Below are positions 43,330-52,169 of a stretch of DNA of 64,000 nucleotides, piece by piece (position 1 is the stretch's first letter; each line of letters starts with the position of its first letter). Both the position numbers and the translations under genes were made by a program. A model generated the notes under the pieces. It worked only from the letters and a program-made list of their open reading frames with translations, searched no databases and was not told where the DNA came from. Origin of the DNA: Sporosarcina sp. FSL W7-1349 (GTDB lineage Bacteria; Bacillota; Bacilli; Bacillales_A; Planococcaceae); the NCBI RefSeq assembly GCF_038003045.1, contig NZ_JBBOOK010000001.1, forward strand, positions 992,001 through 1,056,000. Reading direction: 5' to 3'.

Positions 43330-44151
43330 ATGGATCCATATAGCGAACATCGAAATACGCGCAGTCCTCTCGATCCAAAGCCTGTGAGTTCTAACGTCGA
43401 CCCTCCGCCTGCTGCAAGCATCCCGGAAACGGCTAATAAAAGCGAGGAAGAGGTGCAACCTGCACTTGTCGAGCATTTGAATGATTTGCGAAAACAGCTC
43501 CTTAAAAGCGTCATCACATTCTTGGCATTCTTCCTATTTATCTTCCTGACGATCAATAAATGGTTCCCTTTCGTCACAAGGGGCCATGAATTGATCGTCC
43601 TCGGTCCAATGGAAGTCGTGACGTTTTATACGTCCATATCAGCAGCATTGGCATTCGGATTGGCATTGCCGTTTCTCTGTCATTATCTATGGCAATTCGT
43701 AAAGCCGGGCCTGACTGAGAAAGAGAGCCAATTTCTTAGCCTTTATTCGCCAGTGATGTTTTTACTTTTCGTAGTAGGTCTTGCTTTCGGATACTTTGTT
43801 GTAAACCCGTTAAGTTATCACTTTTTAGTCTCATTAGGAGCGGTGAATTTCACCGTAATGGTGTCCGCACAGGAGTATGCCAAGTTTCTGCTGATGACGA
43901 CATTGCCGATCGGTCTATTGTTCGAGCTGCCGATCGTTGCCATGTTCCTGTCCGCTATCGGTATTTTGACATCGGCGACGTTGAAAAAGGTGCGGAGGTG
44001 GTCCTATGTTATTTTGGCCGTCCTATCCGCCCTTTTGACGCCACCCGATTTCATCAGTCAATTACTCGTGCTCATCCCGATGATTGGACTATACGAAGCG
44101 AGCGTGCTCATCGTCGTGTACAAAGAAAAGAAAAATGTCGCGGTAAATTAA
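43330..44151 (+). CDS. tatC: Sec-independent translocase protein TatC
   Basis: 273 residues. A 35-residue polar N-terminal extension is followed by the conserved EHLNDLRKQLLKS, six membrane helices, and the FLSLYSPVMFLLFVVGLAFGYFVVNPL and ELPIVAMFLSAIGI segments characteristic of TatC, the receptor for twin-arginine signals. The 35-residue extension is longer than in most Bacillus TatC proteins. A terminator follows at 44152. Confidence 0.95.
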   Translation: MDPYSEHRNTRSPLDPKPVSSNVDPPPAASIPETANKSEEEVQPALVEHLNDLRKQLLKSVITFLAFFLFIFLTINKWFPFVTRGHELIVLGPMEVVTFYTSISAALAFGLALPFLCHYLWQFVKPGLTEKESQFLSLYSPVMFLLFVVGLAFGYFVVNPLSYHFLVSLGAVNFTVMVSAQEYAKFLLMTTLPIGLLFELPIVAMFLSAIGILTSATLKKVRRWSYVILAVLSALLTPPDFISQLLVLIPMIGLYEASVLIVVYKEKKNVAVN

Positions 44152-44187
44152 GGTGCCTGTTAACCAAACAGGCGTAGTTGTTTTTGA
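44152..44187 (+). terminator. Terminator after tatC, with palindrome-like half
   Basis: GCCTGTT (44155-44161) pairs with AACAGGC (44167-44173), followed by GTAGTTGTTTTTG. The left arm starts GGTGCCTG, as in the dispersed palindromes, so it may have arisen from one. Confidence 0.6.
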
Positions 44188-44201
44188 TACACCGTTTTCA
44201 C

Positions 44202-46301
44202 TTACACCCTCCCGCTCCCATGACAATCGAAGCACTCCCCGCCTTGAATATGCCGAAAATGCCCGATAAATCCTCTACCTCCGCATTTGCGACAGGGACG
44301 GGAAGGCGGGGTTGAGCGGGAGGGATTATAAAATATCGCCGCAACAGGATGCAGTTCTTCCATCAGCAAGGAAACGCCTTGCTTGAAAGTATTCCGATTC
44401 GCATCCGCAAAGCAAGTTGGGCAGTGTACATTCCATTCATCCCCTACTTGCGTGTTGTAATTATCAATCGCGTACTTGTACAGCGGTTCCGGCGTATAGA
44501 AAAGCTGCTGCCTATTTGCTCTAGCACAACTGCCACAGTAACTCTTCACCCACACTTCTTCGCAGTTTTCACATTTGTATGTCGTCTTGCCCCGGCGCAC
44601 GGGATCGATTTCTCCGCTGGCCGGTGTGCTGCAGGTCGGGCAAATTTCAGCAAACCCACCGAATTCATGCAACAGCCGTTTAAAATAAATGTTCAAAGCG
44701 GACGTATCGAACGGCGTGACGTTAAAATGAGAAAGCGAATGCTTTTTATGGGAGCTGTCTCTCAAGTTCCAAAAATGAATGCCCTGCACTGGATGAATGA
44801 GGACACTCGATTGGATTGCCTGCCTTTCCAGACAAATCGTTTGCTTATAGCGTTTCGCGGATCGTTCCAAGTCGGTTTCCAAAACGGAAACCGTTTTTTC
44901 GTTGTACTGCTTATATTTCGCATCCGCGGTATGCCATTGCCAAATTTGCGTGTTTTTATTTTGGATGCCGATGATAAAATCTGGCTGCATATCAAAATCC
45001 GTTAAATAAACGTTAAACAGGATGCGCATACGGAACGGCATTTGAGGCAATTCAAATACCTCATCCAGTCCGTCTAATGTCCCTTTGGTGCTATAGTTTT
45101 TTCGGATCCACTCCACGAACTGCCGCGTATCGAATCCCCAGCCAGCTAATTGTTCCACCATCTTCAGCAATAACCAGTTTTCATAAAGAGAAGGCGATTT
45201 CAGTAATGATTTTACAAAGGGCTGCATGGCGGATTCAAAGTTCGCACGTAGGCTTGTAAAAGATGTATAAATCTCGAAAACTTCCTTATACTTAATATCC
45301 ATCCGAAAAAGATATGTTTCTTCAACGGGAACCGGTTCTGTGTGGAATAATTCAGCCTCCAGATAAGGTGTCAATTTACCTTGTAAGGTTAGGTAGGCTG
45401 AGGCACGCCCTTCCAAAATTTTTAGCTCGTCTGTAATCCGCTGCTTGAAATCATTAAGGCTAATTGTGCCTCTTCGCTGAGATGCTACTTCCAGTTTCGT
45501 TGCGTCAGCTTTCAAACGTTTAATGACTATTTGTTCTTGCTCAGCTTCCGTCTGGATACGTTCTAACAGTTCTAGCAACATTGTCCGGATCATGGGATGC
45601 TCAATCAGTTGATTGGTCCGGATTGTCTGGTTTACGTTGAAATACTCCTTGCCAGTCGTCGCCTGCTCAATGAGCGTACGCGGGGTCCATTTTTTAATTT
45701 GGGATGTATGCTTCTTGACCGGCTCGGAAGTCAATGTGAACGCAGGAATGTCCAAGATTTCCTCCAGCACAGTACTAAACTGCATTACAAATTGTTCTAG
45801 TTGACGGAGCGGATATAGATGCCTCTGTACACGTTTGAGATACAGAGGTTCGTTCAGCATCTCCTTTGCGACATCAAGTGAAAAGACTTCCAACAACTGT
45901 TGGACTTCCTTTTGCATATAGCGATACTCCTCTAGCGAAAACACTTGGGGAATAATTATCGCTTGTGCTTCTTCGAACAGTTCACCATTTTTCACACATT
46001 GGACCGTAAAGTCCCCACCGGCATTCAAGCCAAAAATGCTATCCGTCTTTTCACTAAATGGGCCTTCTTTCCATTTGGAAGACGCGTGATACCAAATGCC
46101 GTTTTTCGATTGGGTTAGGGACATTGTGACATTATCCTGTTTGACGTATACTGCGCTCGCTTCGTCGGATCGGATGCCGACTTGCAGCAGCGATTTTTTA
46201 GCTCTGTCATATTCAAACGCATAATAGAAGCCATTTTTCTTCGACAATGGCTTAACTGTTTCAGCTATTTCACCACTTACTTTTATCGCGTACATTTCCA
46301 T
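44202..46301 (-). CDS. McrC-like nuclease (DUF2357, PD-(D/E)XK) with multi-zinc C-terminus
   Basis: About 699 residues (numbers count from 46310). A central DUF2357-type region is followed by a PD-(D/E)XK nuclease core: LYENWLLLKM (E377), MQPDFIIGI (D444) and TADAKYK (D463, K465). The C-terminal 150 residues hold four CxxC pairs (557/560, 580/583, 592/595, 630/633) and then two CxxCxGxG motifs (673-680 and 693-700) of the type found in DnaJ. Its start overlaps the McrB-like gene's stop. Together they look like a modification-dependent (type IV) restriction system; the zinc tail may bind nucleic acid. ATG 46301 is preferred among several close starts. Confidence 0.85.
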   Translation of the reverse strand: MEMYAIKVSGEIAETVKPLSKKNGFYYAFEYDRAKKSLLQVGIRSDEASAVYVKQDNVTMSLTQSKNGIWYHASSKWKEGPFSEKTDSIFGLNAGGDFTVQCVKNGELFEEAQAIIIPQVFSLEEYRYMQKEVQQLLEVFSLDVAKEMLNEPLYLKRVQRHLYPLRQLEQFVMQFSTVLEEILDIPAFTLTSEPVKKHTSQIKKWTPRTLIEQATTGKEYFNVNQTIRTNQLIEHPMIRTMLLELLERIQTEAEQEQIVIKRLKADATKLEVASQRRGTISLNDFKQRITDELKILEGRASAYLTLQGKLTPYLEAELFHTEPVPVEETYLFRMDIKYKEVFEIYTSFTSLRANFESAMQPFVKSLLKSPSLYENWLLLKMVEQLAGWGFDTRQFVEWIRKNYSTKGTLDGLDEVFELPQMPFRMRILFNVYLTDFDMQPDFIIGIQNKNTQIWQWHTADAKYKQYNEKTVSVLETDLERSAKRYKQTICLERQAIQSSVLIHPVQGIHFWNLRDSSHKKHSLSHFNVTPFDTSALNIYFKRLLHEFGGFAEICPTCSTPASGEIDPVRRGKTTYKCENCEEVWVKSYCGSCARANRQQLFYTPEPLYKYAIDNYNTQVGDEWNVHCPTCFADANRNTFKQGVSLLMEELHPVAAIFYNPSRSTPPSRPCRKCGGRGFIGHFRHIQGGECFDCHGSGRV

Positions 46302-46310
46302 CGCCATCAC

Positions 46311-48473
46311 CTACCAAAAGGATACCGTATGATTCGTTTTTAGCATATCCGCCACTTTCTCTTTCGACTTCGGATAGTTTTTCAGCAGTTCATCCAATGC
46401 CCCCCGCAGCTCTTCCATGTCCGCTTTTTTCAGCTCGATCCGTGGTAACATCTTTCCTTTGATAAGCAGATCTATTAGATCAACTGATTCCTCCCACCAA
46501 TAGGAGGCGATTGCATCCACATGCTTCCTGCCCCGATTATTAAGCGGGATATCCCGATATTCCTGGAAAACACTCGAGATTTTATTCAGACCGTCCGCTA
46601 CCCTTCTCTTCGCCCTCGATGTTAGCAACTCTTCCAATGAAATATGAATCCGTTCTGCCATTTCCTTCTTTTCTTCCAACCGTTGTGCGAGCTCGCGCGC
46701 TCCTGTTTCTTTCATCGGCAGAAGCTCAATCATGAGGCTTCGGTCAATCACTTTTGGGCTTAGTGACTTCACCGTATGATCCATGTTCAATGTTCCAACG
46801 AATCGGACATTGGACGGCAGCGGAAAGCTAGAAGGATAATAGGTAAGCAATTCATCCGCATTTTCTTGTTCATTACGGCTCGCTTCCAACTCTCCTGCCT
46901 GTACGCGCATAGCCCATTTTTCGTACCGTTTCGGGTAAAGCTGGATCTTTGGCTCGGCTTGCTCGCGTACGCTTAGAAACTGTGCAAAATAGTATTCTAT
47001 GTGAGCGAGGTTCATTTCATCCAGACAAATAATATGTAGCTCATCTTTCCCATTTTTCTCCGCCAAACGGGCCGCAGCCAGCGCTTCCATGAAAGGCGTT
47101 GCGATGAAGATTTTTTCATTCGGATGGAAATAGCCGATTAAATCCTGTGCGTCCGTCCAGCTAGACTGCACGGGGATCATGGTGACTTTTGCGTTGACAA
47201 TCGCTTTTCCGAGTCCCTCAACCAAGCTGGATTTTCCCGTGCCAGAAGGGCCGCTTAAGATTGTGAGGACGTTCGCACGCAGACCGCTCATAAATAGTTC
47301 GAGGACTGAATGTTCATACAGCAGCTGGTTGTCGTCCAAGTGATACAGCAACGATTGCAGATCATCTATGAATGTTTTCGGGTCATATAGTGCGGCGTTG
47401 GATGGTTTCTCTTCAGCTTCCAGCGGGTAGTCAATCCGTTCTAATACGTCCGCCCAAGCCCGCCGCCGATTCGATAAACTTTGTTTTTGTTCCTGAACTT
47501 GCTTGTCCAATTCGGCTTGCTCGTTTTGAAGCTCCTTCAGCTCCTGTTTTTTTTGATTCACGGCAATTTGAAATTTTGGAACTTCAGTGATGACCGCTTT
47601 CACCAATTGATTGACAAGGACATCTTCTTTACCAGGTTGAATGCCAAGTGTCCGATAAGCTTCTCCGGTGTTGATTTCCCCTAGATGATGGTGCAGTACT
47701 TGCTGCAGAGTGCGGTCCAAGCGTGTACTTGTTTCGTAGTCGAGTGAAATGAAGTTTTTATAAAATTGTTTATGTTTGGCTGCTGGGGACCGATACGACA
47801 CATTTAAAATATCGCCCGGCCGAATCCCTTCAAATAAACCATTGTTTGCGCTGTCCTGAAAGCCTGACACAATCCATCGTCTTCCTGTCAAAGGATGAGG
47901 CATTTCGATAAATTCCCCGTCCCAATAAAGGACAGGCGTCATTTCAAAGATATTCCGATTTCGAACAGTGAACTTAACATGGATTTCTGCACGGAACAAT
48001 CGGCGGAAAGCGCGTTCAAAGCGTCTTACATGTTCTGGCTGCAGTTCGTCGCTCTCGTAAAGAATTTTCAGCTCATCCAATAGATTGCTTTCATCATCTA
48101 GCCATTTCTCATATGGATTTTTGAGAGATTTCTCGCAAGACGCGGCAAGTATTTCCACGAAATTCAAAACTGGCAACTCCCGAAAACCTTCAAGAATTTT
48201 TCCAATATCAGTACCTTGGAGAAATGCAATCCGCAATAATTTAAGTTGGCGAATGATCTTTTCGGTTTCTTCTTTTTCGGTATGGAAGATGATCTCCATT
48301 TCCTCGAAATTATCGGATTCCAAAAACCGTGAAATGGTACTTACTGACTGTTGGAATGGCTCCATATCGTCCAATACCATTTCCGGTATTTCAAATAATG
48401 GCCTGACTCTTTCAATATGTTCCAAGACATCTCGGACCTGCATTTCAGCCCGTGGATAAATAGTGCTGCTCAT
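46311..48473 (-). CDS. McrB-like AAA+ NTPase
   Basis: About 720 residues (numbers from 48488). The N-terminal 300 residues are a sensor/target-recognition region of unknown fold. Residues 305-350 form a coiled coil (QKKQELKELQNEQAELDKQV). The AAA+ domain has Walker A GPSGTGKS (413-420), Walker B CLDEMN (488-493) and the McrB-type sensor GTLNMDHTVKSLSPKVIDRS (565-584). ATG 48473 has GGAGGG nine bases upstream. It drives the nuclease encoded immediately downstream. The coiled coil plus McrB domain recalls coiled-coil nuclease tandems; that grouping is an inference. Confidence 0.87.
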   Translation of the reverse strand: MSSTIYPRAEMQVRDVLEHIERVRPLFEIPEMVLDDMEPFQQSVSTISRFLESDNFEEMEIIFHTEKEETEKIIRQLKLLRIAFLQGTDIGKILEGFRELPVLNFVEILAASCEKSLKNPYEKWLDDESNLLDELKILYESDELQPEHVRRFERAFRRLFRAEIHVKFTVRNRNIFEMTPVLYWDGEFIEMPHPLTGRRWIVSGFQDSANNGLFEGIRPGDILNVSYRSPAAKHKQFYKNFISLDYETSTRLDRTLQQVLHHHLGEINTGEAYRTLGIQPGKEDVLVNQLVKAVITEVPKFQIAVNQKKQELKELQNEQAELDKQVQEQKQSLSNRRRAWADVLERIDYPLEAEEKPSNAALYDPKTFIDDLQSLLYHLDDNQLLYEHSVLELFMSGLRANVLTILSGPSGTGKSSLVEGLGKAIVNAKVTMIPVQSSWTDAQDLIGYFHPNEKIFIATPFMEALAAARLAEKNGKDELHIICLDEMNLAHIEYYFAQFLSVREQAEPKIQLYPKRYEKWAMRVQAGELEASRNEQENADELLTYYPSSFPLPSNVRFVGTLNMDHTVKSLSPKVIDRSLMIELLPMKETGARELAQRLEEKKEMAERIHISLEELLTSRAKRRVADGLNKISSVFQEYRDIPLNNRGRKHVDAIASYWWEESVDLIDLLIKGKMLPRIELKKADMEELRGALDELLKNYPKSKEKVADMLKTNHTVSFW

Positions 48474-48759
48474 CTCTATTCCCTCCATCTTAATCGTTAT
48501 GCTTTTTTCGTTTCCCCTTCAACTGTCCAAACAAATTTACTATCATGGGTATTTGGGCTTCCTTTTTAGATCAAATTTCTTCATTTTAACAGCTTTCTTT
48601 TTAACAATCTCTTGGTTAGTGTAAAGCTTTTTCAATCAGCATGACAGTTTCCACTTCATAAAACGCGTTGATATAGCTTTTTTATTGATGCTCTTATGGA
48701 AAAATAAATAATTTCTCTTCCTGACGATCGTCAGTAGTTTACGCCCCCTCGCCCCTTTA

Positions 48760-48843
48760 TCACCATAAGTGAACTTGAAACATTAGACCTTCTTCTCCAT
48801 CATTTCGTTTTGGGTCGATGTAAGGTATTAGGTAATGAGCCAC
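48760..48843 (-). CDS. Candidate 27-residue peptide
   Basis: GTG 48843 is preceded by AAAGGAGG (48858-48851), a strong ribosome site. The product (starting MAHYLIPYIDPKRNDGEEG) is short, mixed polar, and without signal or membrane segment. A 14-bp perfect palindrome follows 26 bases after the stop. No family recognised; translation unproven. Confidence 0.35.
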   Translation of the reverse strand: MAHYLIPYIDPKRNDGEEGLMFQVHLW

Positions 48844-48985
48844 TGTAGTTCCTCCTTTACAAAGTGCCTACAACTAAACATACAGTAAAGGAATTAGTCT
48901 TATCTTACCATGTACTTTCAGAAAAGAAGAACAAGAATAAGTTTTGTTCAAGAGTAGTAAACAATGGTAGTTTCTTTTACAATCA

Positions 48986-49014
48986 TTGACAGAAAATTTA
49001 TATTTCTTTATGAT
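48986..49014 (+). promoter_or_regulatory. SigA promoter of the enoyl-CoA hydratase
   Basis: TTGACA (48986-48991), 17-base spacer, TATGAT (49009-49014). Confidence 0.8.
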
Positions 49015-49065
49015 AAATATATATTATGTGTGAATTTTTCAAACCATTTGAAAAGGAGTGTTACT

Positions 49066-49854
49066 ATGGAATTTTTAGCATTAAGACAGTCAGAAGATAT
49101 TGCATACATTACATTAGAAAATCCAAAAGAGTTTAACACGTTATCACTGCAATTAATGGAAGAGTTTGATCAATTACTTCAAGAATTAGCCGTAAAGCGT
49201 GCCGTGAAAGTGATTATTATCGAAGGTTCCAAAAAGTCTTTTAGTGCAGGTCATAGTTTAAGAGAAATACAAACGAGAACAGAAAATGAAGTATTAGCCT
49301 TGTTTCAAGTATGCCAGCAACTTATGAAACGAATAAGGGAAATTCCGCAAATTGTTATTTCGAAAGTGGAAGGTGTTGCGGTTGCAGCAGGTTGTCAACT
49401 TGTTGCAGCAAGTGATTTAGCGGTTGCAAGTGAGGGAGCACGTTTTGCAGTTCCGGGGATTAATAGCGGACTGTTTTGTAGCACACCAGCCGTATTTTTA
49501 AGTCGAAATATCGGACGAAAGAAAGCGGCAGAATTATTATTTACAGGTAATCTTATGTCAGCAGAGGAAGCGAAAGCAGAGGGGTTGGTCAATAAAGTCG
49601 TTCCAGTTGAAAATTTGGATGACGAAACGGACAAGCTAGCAAAAGCCATTACAAAACAAAGCTTGAACATTATAGAATTAGGGAAAAGACAATTTTACCA
49701 GCAACTCAATATGGAAGATTTTCAAGCATTGAATTATTCAACTGAAGTTATTGCTTTAAATACGAAACATCCGGATGCCGTTGAAGGAATTAATGCTTTT
49801 CTTGAAAAAAGAACACCAGAATGGAACGATAAACCAAAACAAGAAATAAAATAA
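49066..49854 (+). CDS. Enoyl-CoA hydratase/isomerase family protein
   Basis: 262 residues, crotonase fold. Oxyanion-hole segments are SKKSFSAGHSLREIQTR and VSKVEGVAVAAGCQLVAASDLAVASEGARFAVPGINSGLFC. The usual catalytic Glu pair of hydratases is not clear: Gly/Ile occupy positions near the expected site, so it could be a different crotonase reaction. ATG 49066 has AAAGGAG upstream. It stands alone and is noticeably more AT-rich than the genes on either side, suggesting transfer. Confidence 0.88.
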   Translation: MEFLALRQSEDIAYITLENPKEFNTLSLQLMEEFDQLLQELAVKRAVKVIIIEGSKKSFSAGHSLREIQTRTENEVLALFQVCQQLMKRIREIPQIVISKVEGVAVAAGCQLVAASDLAVASEGARFAVPGINSGLFCSTPAVFLSRNIGRKKAAELLFTGNLMSAEEAKAEGLVNKVVPVENLDDETDKLAKAITKQSLNIIELGKRQFYQQLNMEDFQALNYSTEVIALNTKHPDAVEGINAFLEKRTPEWNDKPKQEIK

Positions 49855-49867
49855 TTTGAACGAAGGA

Positions 49868-50019
49868 ATGCGAAAAACTGCGAAGGAAATGAATGTGAGC
49901 ATGGCGTGGATTGGACAAGTTTACAGTACGTCGGAAGCATTTCCGGATATAGTCTCTATGCTGCCATTATGGGGTATCTTGGGGGCAAAGCAAAAGACCT
50001 TTTGTTATTCCTCATATGA
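49868..50019 (+). pseudogene. Possible frameshifted small membrane-protein gene
   Basis: Starting at ATG 49868 the first frame reads MRKTAKEMNVSMAWIG. From about 49916 a second frame reads SLQYVGSISGYSLYAAIMGY and continues to LLLFLI and TGA at 50017-50019. Joining them by a one-base shift would give a roughly 50-residue protein with a Gly-rich hydrophobic segment. GAAGGA precedes the ATG. I cannot name the family; it may also be chance. Confidence 0.3.
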
Positions 50020-50067
50020 ATTTTGGCTAAAACCATGCCATACGTTGCGCCATTCTCCAAGTAATCA

Positions 50068-50120
50068 ACAAAAAAGGGCTGTCCAGAAAGTCAAATACTG
50101 ATTTTCTGTGACAGCCCTTT
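50068..50120 (-). terminator. Terminator of gltS
   Basis: AAAGGGCTGTC (50073-50083) pairs with GACAGCCCTTT (50110-50120), with T-rich sequence on minus. Confidence 0.8.
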
Positions 50121-50137
50121 ATGTTTGGCTCTATAAG

Positions 50138-51325
50138 TTACGGCGCTAGTATGTTAATCGTCGTAATGATAATTGGTGCGCCGAATACGACATCCATCAG
50201 GAATCCACCGACGATCGGCACGACGAGGAAAGCTGTGCGGGATGGACCGAACTTGTTGACAGTCGCGCCCATGTTCGCCATCGCATTCGGTGTGGCACCG
50301 AGTCCGTGACCCAAAAATCCGGAAATCATCACGGCCGCGTCGTAGTCCTTGCCAAGCGCTCGGAACATCACGAAGACGGCAAACAGGACGATAAACAGCA
50401 CTTGGACGATAATAATACCGATGAGCGGAAGTGCCAGTCCCGCCAACTCCCAGAGCTTGATGCTCATCAATGCCATGGAAAGGAAGATGGAAAGTGAAAC
50501 ACCGCCGATCAGGTCGATCTCTTTCATGTTAACTGTTCCCGGAAGGAAGCGATCCATCAGATTACGAACAATGACCGCGACGAACATCGCTCCGATATAA
50601 GCGGGAAGGACGAATCCGGTCGCTTCCGTGAACAAATCGCCGAGGAACGTCCCGCCTGCCATGGAGACCGTAATCAGTGCAACCTGGATCATGAACGAAC
50701 GTTCTTGGATCGGTCTTTCATCTTGTTCCTCATATTCTTCGACTTTTCCTCCCGCCGGCTTCAGATCATATTTGTTGATCAGGTGCCGTGCGATCGGACC
50801 GCCGGAAAGACTGCCGGAAATCAGACCGAGAGTGGCAGCTGCCATACCGATCGTCACGGCAGAAGAAATGCCCAGTCCTTCAATCGTCTGTCCGTAAGCT
50901 GCAGCGCCGCCGTGCCCGCCGCTCATCGTTACCGCCCCACTCATGACTCCAAGCAACGGCTCAATTTTGAATACTTGGGCGAGTGAAACACCGATGAAGT
51001 TTTGCATAAAGATGGTGACCCCACACAACAGCAAATAAATGATCAAAAGCTTGCCGCCTAACTTTATCAGCTTGAAGCTGGCCCCAAGCCCAACCGTCGT
51101 AAAGAATGCAACCATGAACAGCGATTGCAAGGATGTATCGAGAGAGATTTCTGCAACACCTGTCGATTGCAAGATCAAAGCCAGAATAGCAAAGATCAGC
51201 CCGCCGACGACCGGTGCCGGGATCAGAAACCGGTCCAGAATGCCGATACGGTTTACGAGCGCCATTCCGAGCAAGTAAAGTGCCACTGCTAAGAACAATG
51301 TTGTGATCTGGTTGATTTCAATCAT
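50138..51325 (-). CDS. gltS: Sodium/glutamate symporter GltS
   Basis: About 395 residues, about ten membrane helices in two inverted halves. Family motifs are visible: LIPAPVVGGLIFA, VGLGASFKL, SGAVTMSGGHGGAAAYG in the first half, and ISGFLGHGLGATPNAMANM, VPIVGGFLMDV in the second. It imports glutamate with Na+. A cytosolic acidic loop EEYEEQDERPIQER separates the halves. ATG 51325 is chosen because GAAGG is close to the earlier ATG at 51331. Confidence 0.93.
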   Translation of the reverse strand: MIEINQITTLFLAVALYLLGMALVNRIGILDRFLIPAPVVGGLIFAILALILQSTGVAEISLDTSLQSLFMVAFFTTVGLGASFKLIKLGGKLLIIYLLLCGVTIFMQNFIGVSLAQVFKIEPLLGVMSGAVTMSGGHGGAAAYGQTIEGLGISSAVTIGMAAATLGLISGSLSGGPIARHLINKYDLKPAGGKVEEYEEQDERPIQERSFMIQVALITVSMAGGTFLGDLFTEATGFVLPAYIGAMFVAVIVRNLMDRFLPGTVNMKEIDLIGGVSLSIFLSMALMSIKLWELAGLALPLIGIIIVQVLFIVLFAVFVMFRALGKDYDAAVMISGFLGHGLGATPNAMANMGATVNKFGPSRTAFLVVPIVGGFLMDVVFGAPIIITTINILAP

Positions 51326-52121
51326 TTTCATTCACCTTCCCAAAAAAATCATGACAGCTGCAGAACCATTTCCGAGCCGTTCTAACTGAATGCTTTTTAA
51401 CTGTGCCGGCCTCAATCCGTGTTTTCCAGGCCTGCACATTCCGCGATTACACAGATAGCGTTTTCATCATGCCCCGCCGCGAACGAACATTGGATACTTC
51501 GTCGATGCGGAGTATTCAAAAATCCCTCAATGGAACAATGCCGTATCGCTTTTGATTCAAACAGTCTGCGTCTACTACAATGCAACATGTTAAAGTATAG
51601 GCTTTGGCCGGATTCTTTTGCAATAGTTCCATCCAAACGCGTACTATTCGTAAAAGTGCATCCCTTGGATGAATTTCAATCAATCCGAATAGAGGGAAAA
51701 CCGCCTTCCCTTCATTCGGCTTGATTCATCCCTCTCCTTCTTTGATTCCCTGAAACCGCTCGCCGTACCCTATATCGTTCGGACTATTTCCTCTTGACCG
51801 CTTTCCCATCAAAAGACGGAGACGTCTCGGAAATAAAGTGAATGTTGACTTTCTAGCCAAACCTTGTTGAATTGTTCAAAAGTCCCAAAATAAAAACGAC
51901 CGCCCAATGCCTTCACATTAAGCGATCTGTAATAGCATGTGCTAATGATGAAATAATCCACCTTTTTCAAGGTACTCCACCTAGGAATCATTACTCCATA
52001 TACGAAATAACAACCGTTTCTTTTCTTTCCTCTCCATTCATCCTGATAAATATCTAAGTTGTCGATTAGTATATCCCATCTTTTAATGATAAAAACATGC
52101 TTGATTCGATCCCTAACACCC
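51326..52121. other. Long intergenic region of unclear content
   Basis: About 800 bases. Overlapping open frames at 51412-51636 and 51419-51724 and one at 51809-52201 lack ribosome sites or cross a terminator, so I do not call them genes. A minus-strand frame near 51500-51720 (with IEIHPRDALLRIVRVWMELL) looks protein-like but has no start I trust; it might be a gene remnant. Confidence 0.4.
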
Positions 52122-52157
52122 AAAAAAAGGAATCGGACAATCCTACATCCGATTCCC
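52122..52157 (-). terminator. Terminator of the SDR gene
   Basis: GGAATCGGA (52129-52137) pairs with TCCGATTCC (52148-52156), and TTTTTTT follows on minus. Confidence 0.85.
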
Positions 52158-52169
52158 AATTTTTTAGAC

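Larger units (their letters stand above)
48474..49065. other. Intergenic region between the McrBC-like system and the enoyl-CoA hydratase
   Basis: Contains a palindrome CTGACGATCGTCAG at 48721-48734, the 27-codon ORF at 48760-48843, and the hydratase promoter at 48986-49014. The promoter of the McrBC-like operon should also be here; none stands out. Confidence 0.4.

Noticed and set aside
51412..51724. Two overlapping open frames on opposite strands upstream of gltS
   Set aside because: Neither has a ribosome site or a protein-like composition I trust; kept as unexplained sequence.
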